This document shows positions 13,498-16,939 of a stretch of 16,939 nucleotides of DNA, one piece after another. This stretch comes from Spirochaetaceae bacterium (GTDB taxonomy: Bacteria > Spirochaetota > Spirochaetia > Treponematales > Breznakiellaceae), in NCBI GenBank assembly GCA_031278295.1, contig JAITKQ010000192.1, forward strand, positions 1-16,939, read 5' to 3'. Each line of letters begins with the position of its first letter. Position 1 is the stretch's first letter. The position numbers and the translations under genes are program-made. The notes under the pieces are model-generated. The model saw nothing but the letters and a program-made list of their open reading frames with translations. It was not told the origin of the DNA and ran no database searches.

Positions 13498-14748
13498 ATG
13501 AAGGTTGTGGTTATAGGTGCACAGTGGGGCGATGAGGGCAAGGGTAAAATTGTCGATTACCTTGCCGGCGAAGCGGACATAATCGTGCGTTTTTCCGGCG
13601 GAGCGAACGCCGGGCATACAATTGTTACGAACGGGGAACAGTACGCGCTTCACCTGATTCCATCCGGGGTACTCCACCGCGGCAAGACCGTCATTTTGGG
13701 GGCCGGGATGGTGATAGACCCAAAGGCGCTTTTTGACGAGCTTGAAATGTTAGAAAGCCGGGGCATCGAGGCTGCGGGAAGGCTTTTTATCTCGGACCGG
13801 GCCCATATCGTGCTGCCGCGTTACGTTAAGATCGACAGGGAAAGGGACGCGGCGCGCGCCAACCCGATAGGTACGACAGGACGCGGCATAGGGGTGGCCT
13901 ACTCGATGAAAAGTGAGCGCACCGGTATCCGTATAGCCGACCTTGGCTGGGATGAAAAGCTGGCTGAACTTCCCGAAGATGACCGCGGTTTTCTTGAACA
14001 GTACTGTGATCGGCTTTCCGGTATGGCGATAGATATTTCAGCGTATATTACCCGGCGGAAAGACGCGAAAATCCTGTTTGAGGGTGCGCAGGGGGCGCTT
14101 CTCGACCTCGATCTGGGCACCTACCCCTATGTTTCAAGCGGTATGTCCTGCGCTGCGGGTGCGGCGGTTGGAGGCTGTGTCGGGCCGCGCTCCTTTGACA
14201 AAATACTCGGCGTATTCAAGGCCTACTCAACACGGGTAGGTAACGGGCCGTTTCCGAGTGAATTCAGCACGACAGACGCTACGGAGGACGGCCTTTGCCG
14301 TTTTATCCGTGAAAAAGGCCGCGAGTACGGGGTGACGACGGGCCGTCCGCGTCGTTGCGGCTATTTGGATCTTGTCGCTTTACGCTACGCCTGCCGTACA
14401 AACTCGGTAGATTCGCTTGTGATGACCCACATAGACGTGTACGATTCGTTGGACGAGATAAAGGCCTGCGTAGCTTACGAAACGGGGGGAGGTACGGTGG
14501 AGGATTTTCCCGCCTCGATTGCCGCGCTCAACGGGGCGCGTCCTGTATTGAAGACATTTAAGGGCTGGAAAACGGATATTTTCCGTGCGGCGGGCGGTGG
14601 GGACGGGAAAACCGCCTCTTTCGGCGGACTGCCGAAAGAGGCGCGGGGCTACATAGCTTTCATTGAGGAGTATTGCGAAACGCCGGTTGGCATCGTGTCC
14701 AATGGCTACGACCGAAGGCGGACAATTATTAAGGAGCCGGTTTGGTAG
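13498..14748 (+). CDS. Adenylosuccinate synthetase PurA
   Basis: PurA couples GTP hydrolysis to joining IMP and aspartate, the first committed step to AMP, in the cytoplasm. The 416-aa product fits the family (about 430 aa). Visible motifs are GAQWGDEGKGK (7-17) with the general base Asp12, FSGGANAGHT with His40, IGTTGRGIGVAY, RVGNGPFPSE, and TTGRPRRCGYLDLVALRYA, which contains the aspartate/IMP loop. The usual TKLD guanine-recognition motif reads THID (310-313), so Lys is replaced by His. The ATG at 13498 gives the canonical N-terminus, but the ribosome site is poor. AAGGAG within the last codons of purA can serve the next gene, mnmA, so the two are probably coupled. Confidence 0.97.
   Translation: MKVVVIGAQWGDEGKGKIVDYLAGEADIIVRFSGGANAGHTIVTNGEQYALHLIPSGVLHRGKTVILGAGMVIDPKALFDELEMLESRGIEAAGRLFISDRAHIVLPRYVKIDRERDAARANPIGTTGRGIGVAYSMKSERTGIRIADLGWDEKLAELPEDDRGFLEQYCDRLSGMAIDISAYITRRKDAKILFEGAQGALLDLDLGTYPYVSSGMSCAAGAAVGGCVGPRSFDKILGVFKAYSTRVGNGPFPSEFSTTDATEDGLCRFIREKGREYGVTTGRPRRCGYLDLVALRYACRTNSVDSLVMTHIDVYDSLDEIKACVAYETGGGTVEDFPASIAALNGARPVLKTFKGWKTDIFRAAGGGDGKTASFGGLPKEARGYIAFIEEYCETPVGIVSNGYDRRRTIIKEPVW
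14731..14736 (+). promoter_or_regulatory. AAGGAG ribosome site inside the purA 3' end
   Basis: This strong site lies 5 nt before a TTG (14742) in the mnmA frame and 47 nt before the ATG at 14784. It supports either a TTG start that adds 14 residues or coupling from purA translation. The ATG has no clear site of its own. Confidence 0.45.
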
Positions 14749-14783
14749 GCGCGTCTACCCGGGAAGCCGGTGCGGGCGGCTTA

Positions 14784-15884
14784 ATGTACAGGAAAGCGCT
14801 TGTTGCGATGAGCGGCGGCGTTGACAGCTCTGTGGCGGCCTTTCTGATGAAAGATGCGGGCTGGGACTGTATAGGCGCGACGATGAAACTTTTTGACGAC
14901 GGCGAGGAAGGTTTTTCCGGCGGCGGCAGGCCAAAATCATGCTGCTCCCTCAGCGATGTGAACGACGCGCGGGATGTCGCGTACCGTCTCGGTATTCCGC
15001 ACTATGTGTTAAACCTGCGCGAGGATTTTCGCAAAAACGTGGTTGAACGCTTTATAAGGGTATACGAGGAGGGCGGTACGCCGAATCCGTGTATAGACTG
15101 CAACCGTTTCATAAAATTCAACAGTCTGCTGTTCCGCGCCAGGAGTCTGGAGTACGACTGCCTTGTTACCGGACACTATGCGCGGATAGAAAAATCCGGC
15201 GAAAGATTCCTGTTAAAAAAATCAGCTGATGAAAGAAAGGATCAGAGTTATGTTTTGTACGCGATGACGCAGGAACAGTTAAAAAGCGCCGCGTTTCCGC
15301 TGGGAGAGCTACAAAAAGAAGAAGTACGCCTGATAGCGCTTGAACAGGGTTTTATAAACGCGGCAAAGCGGGACAGTCAGGATATATGTTTTGTGCCGGA
15401 CGGGGATTACGGTGCTTTCATGGAAAACTATTCCGGAAAGGCGTATCCTGCGGGCACTATCATGGACAGGGCCGGTAATGTTCTGGGGCGGCACAGGGGT
15501 TTTGTACGCTATACGATAGGCCAGCGAAGGGGGCTGGGCGTTTCGTCGAAGGCTCCGCTGTATGTTTCCGCAAAATCAAAGGAAGACAACACCATAACGC
15601 TTGGTCCGGAGACGGAACTGTATTCAAAAACGTTGACTGTCGGGAACATCAACCTGATAGCGTACGGGAGTCTCGAAAGGCCCATGCGTGCAAGCGTAAA
15701 AACGCGCTATTTGCAGAGGGAACAGGCGGCCACCGTTGAACAGACGGCTGAGGACACGATACGGGTAGAGTTTGACGAGCCGCAACGCGCGGTAACGCCG
15801 GGCCAGGCCGCGGTACTTTACGATGGGGGCTATGTGCTTGGCGGCGGCACGATCCGTGATGCGGGGGCTACGGGGTGTCTGTAG
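14784..15884 (+). CDS. tRNA-specific 2-thiouridylase MnmA
   Basis: MnmA activates U34 of Glu, Gln and Lys tRNAs with ATP and replaces the O2 with sulfur delivered by a relay. From the ATG at 14784 it is 366 aa, matching the family, and the N-terminus MYRKALVAMSGGVDSS is typical. A TTG at 14742 with a good AAGGAG would add 14 residues and overlap purA by 7 nt; I prefer the ATG because families rarely carry that extension. Motifs: PP-loop SGGVDSS (10-16), TPNPCIDCN with nucleophile Cys103, SQDICF with Cys202 (persulfide carrier), and GRHRGFVRYTIGQRRGLG in the central domain. An extra Cys pair (KSCCS, 51-55) is common in one MnmA subgroup. It overlaps the following gene by 10 nt. Confidence 0.95.
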   Translation: MYRKALVAMSGGVDSSVAAFLMKDAGWDCIGATMKLFDDGEEGFSGGGRPKSCCSLSDVNDARDVAYRLGIPHYVLNLREDFRKNVVERFIRVYEEGGTPNPCIDCNRFIKFNSLLFRARSLEYDCLVTGHYARIEKSGERFLLKKSADERKDQSYVLYAMTQEQLKSAAFPLGELQKEEVRLIALEQGFINAAKRDSQDICFVPDGDYGAFMENYSGKAYPAGTIMDRAGNVLGRHRGFVRYTIGQRRGLGVSSKAPLYVSAKSKEDNTITLGPETELYSKTLTVGNINLIAYGSLERPMRASVKTRYLQREQAATVEQTAEDTIRVEFDEPQRAVTPGQAAVLYDGGYVLGGGTIRDAGATGCL

Positions 15885-16351
15885 AAGCCGTAAAGGAATA
15901 CCTTGCCCGCTGGAAACGGGATGGGGATATTATCGAGCTTCCGCAGTCAACCGCTACTGTAACGGAAGCGGCGCGGAGTCTAGGCGTGGAGGGGGCGCGT
16001 ATCGCAAAGAGTATCTCGCTGAAAAAAGGCGGCGGCGCGATGCTTGTAGTAACGGCGGGCGACACAAAGGTAGACAACCGCAAGTTCAAGGAGCGCTTCG
16101 GCATAAAGGCGTCCATGCTTAGCGCTGACGAAGCCTTGCGATTTACAGGCCACGCGGTGGGCGGCGTCTGCCCCTTCGCCCTGCCTGAGGACGTGGAGGT
16201 ATACCTTGACCTAAGCCTGAAGCGCTTTGCAAGCGTTTTTCCTGCCTGCGGCAGCGGGAATTCCGCGATAGAACTCGGCATGGACGAGCTAAACGAGTAT
16301 TCAAACAACCGCGGCTGGGTGGATGTCTGTAAAGAAGTCCTGCGGGATTAG
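15875..16351 (+). CDS. YbaK/EbsC-family aminoacyl-tRNA deacylase
   Basis: This 158-aa protein belongs to the YbaK/ProX-like editing family, which hydrolyses mischarged tRNAs such as Cys-tRNA(Pro) or Ala-tRNA(Pro) in trans. Visible features are RIAKSISLK with Lys45, the position of the YbaK catalytic lysine; VVTAGDTKVDNRKF; and VGGVCPFALPEDVEVYLDLSLKRF with ACGSGNSAIEL, the usual C-terminal family blocks. The GTG start at 15875 overlaps the end of mnmA by 10 nt, so the two are translationally coupled. Both act on tRNA, which suits the pairing. Which tRNA it edits cannot be deduced; the CPFALP segment resembles the subgroup usually just named YbaK/EbsC protein. It is probably the last gene of the operon; no clear terminator hairpin follows. 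Confidence 0.92.
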   Translation: MSVEAVKEYLARWKRDGDIIELPQSTATVTEAARSLGVEGARIAKSISLKKGGGAMLVVTAGDTKVDNRKFKERFGIKASMLSADEALRFTGHAVGGVCPFALPEDVEVYLDLSLKRFASVFPACGSGNSAIELGMDELNEYSNNRGWVDVCKEVLRD

Positions 16352-16375
16352 GGATGCATCGCTTTCTCGCGGTCA

Positions 16376-16939
16376 GTAATTTTACATTTACCGGTCTATT
16401 ATTAGCGAAAAAGCCGTCGTGTACGAAACGCGGGGATTGGGGGGGCGCGTAGCGGGTGTGAGGCCCACTGGCGGGCTGGCGGGCGCGTCATTCGCGTCTT
16501 CAATTCGCGCTATTCGCGGTTTTCAAAACGAATTACCCCCCGCAACAGCCGTCTTTTAACCGCTAATGAACGCGAATGACCGCTAATACTATTCGCGCCG
16601 ATTCGCGGTTCATGAAACATCAAACCACCCCCTGCTTACAGCCGCGTATGCAAGTTGCCCCCTTCGGACCCGACGGCAGAACCCGAACCCCGCCTCCGGT
16701 ACGCTACCGCGTAGCGGACTTTAAACCCACTGGCGGGGCTGGCGGGCGCGTATGCCTATCGCCTCCTTCGGACCCGAGGGCAGAACCCGAAGCCCGCCTT
16801 CGGGACGCTACCGCGTAGCGGATGTGAGACCCACTGGTGGGCGCGTAGCGTTCCCGTAGGGAATGTAGCGGAGCGGAACCCCGCAAAGCCCGGTTTCCGG
16901 CAGGGCCGGAAATGCGCCCAAAAACATCAAACCACCCCC
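16376..16939 (+). repeat. Modular intergenic repeat, copy C (long form, runs off the window)
   Basis: It starts with the shared head (16376-16390) and the GAAAAAGCC / ACGAAACGCGGGGATT block, then G7 (16439-16445). An ATTCGCG-rich insert follows, with an inverted pair CGCGAAT (16571-16577) and ATTCGCG (16591-16597). Two 104-nt units begin at GCGTATG, 16644 and 16748. The tail, with hairpin arms TTTCCGGC (16894-16901) and GCCGGAAA (16905-16912), matches copy A. The final AACATCAAACCACCCC motif also occurs at 16617, so a further unit may begin beyond the edge. I see no gene here. Confidence 0.8.

Overview
The window carries eleven protein genes in three blocks, separated by repeat-rich non-coding DNA. 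The organism is probably a termite-gut type Treponema or a close spirochaete. I infer this from the paired DUF115/Maf-like genes beside a low-complexity acidic protein of treponeme style, an anaerobe's gene set ([FeFe]-hydrogenase, flavodiiron protein, hexuronate catabolism), a GC content that looks close to 50%, and abundant hairpin-rich intergenic repeats. No rRNA or tRNA gene is present to confirm it.

Layout. (1) 1-444 is non-coding. It holds one short, minus-oriented copy of a modular repeat that contains a C14 tract, then a candidate promoter. (2) 445-5445 (+) is a tightly coupled four-gene operon: an acidic repeat protein, a 106-aa orphan, and two divergent DUF115 (MptE/Maf-like) proteins. 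Neighbouring genes overlap or lie 3 nt apart. (3) 5446-5853 lies between convergent operons. It is bounded by two 14-nt homopolymer tracts and contains two strong hairpins. (4) 12691-5854 (-) is a probable operon in the order uxuB, flavodiiron protein with flavin-reductase and rubredoxin domains, uxuA, and an [FeFe]-hydrogenase-like sensor. A spacer with three hairpins follows uxuB; the last three genes are 3 and 12 nt apart. (5) 12692-13497 is non-coding and holds a second copy of the repeat with two 146-nt tandem units. (6) 13498-16351 (+) is a housekeeping operon: purA, mnmA and a YbaK/EbsC-type deacylase. (7) 16352-16939 is a third repeat copy, which runs off the window.

Function. UxuA and UxuB together turn D-fructuronate into 2-keto-3-deoxygluconate by way of D-mannonate, which fits growth on uronic acids from hemicellulose or pectin. 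Between and after them sit an O2/NO-scavenging flavodiiron enzyme and a hydrogenase-derived protein. The latter keeps its H-cluster cysteines but has lost the proton-relay cysteine, and it ends in what looks like a degenerate CheA-type ATPase domain, so it is more likely a H2 or redox sensor than a bulk hydrogenase. The DUF115 pair may modify flagellin or other surface proteins, but this is inference.

The most unusual non-coding signals are the mosaic repeat family (head, central units with covarying mini-palindromes, tail hairpin) and three homopolymer tracts of exactly 14 G/C. One tract is inside a repeat copy, one is 18 nt after a stop codon, and one directly abuts the hydrogenase-like gene's stop codon.
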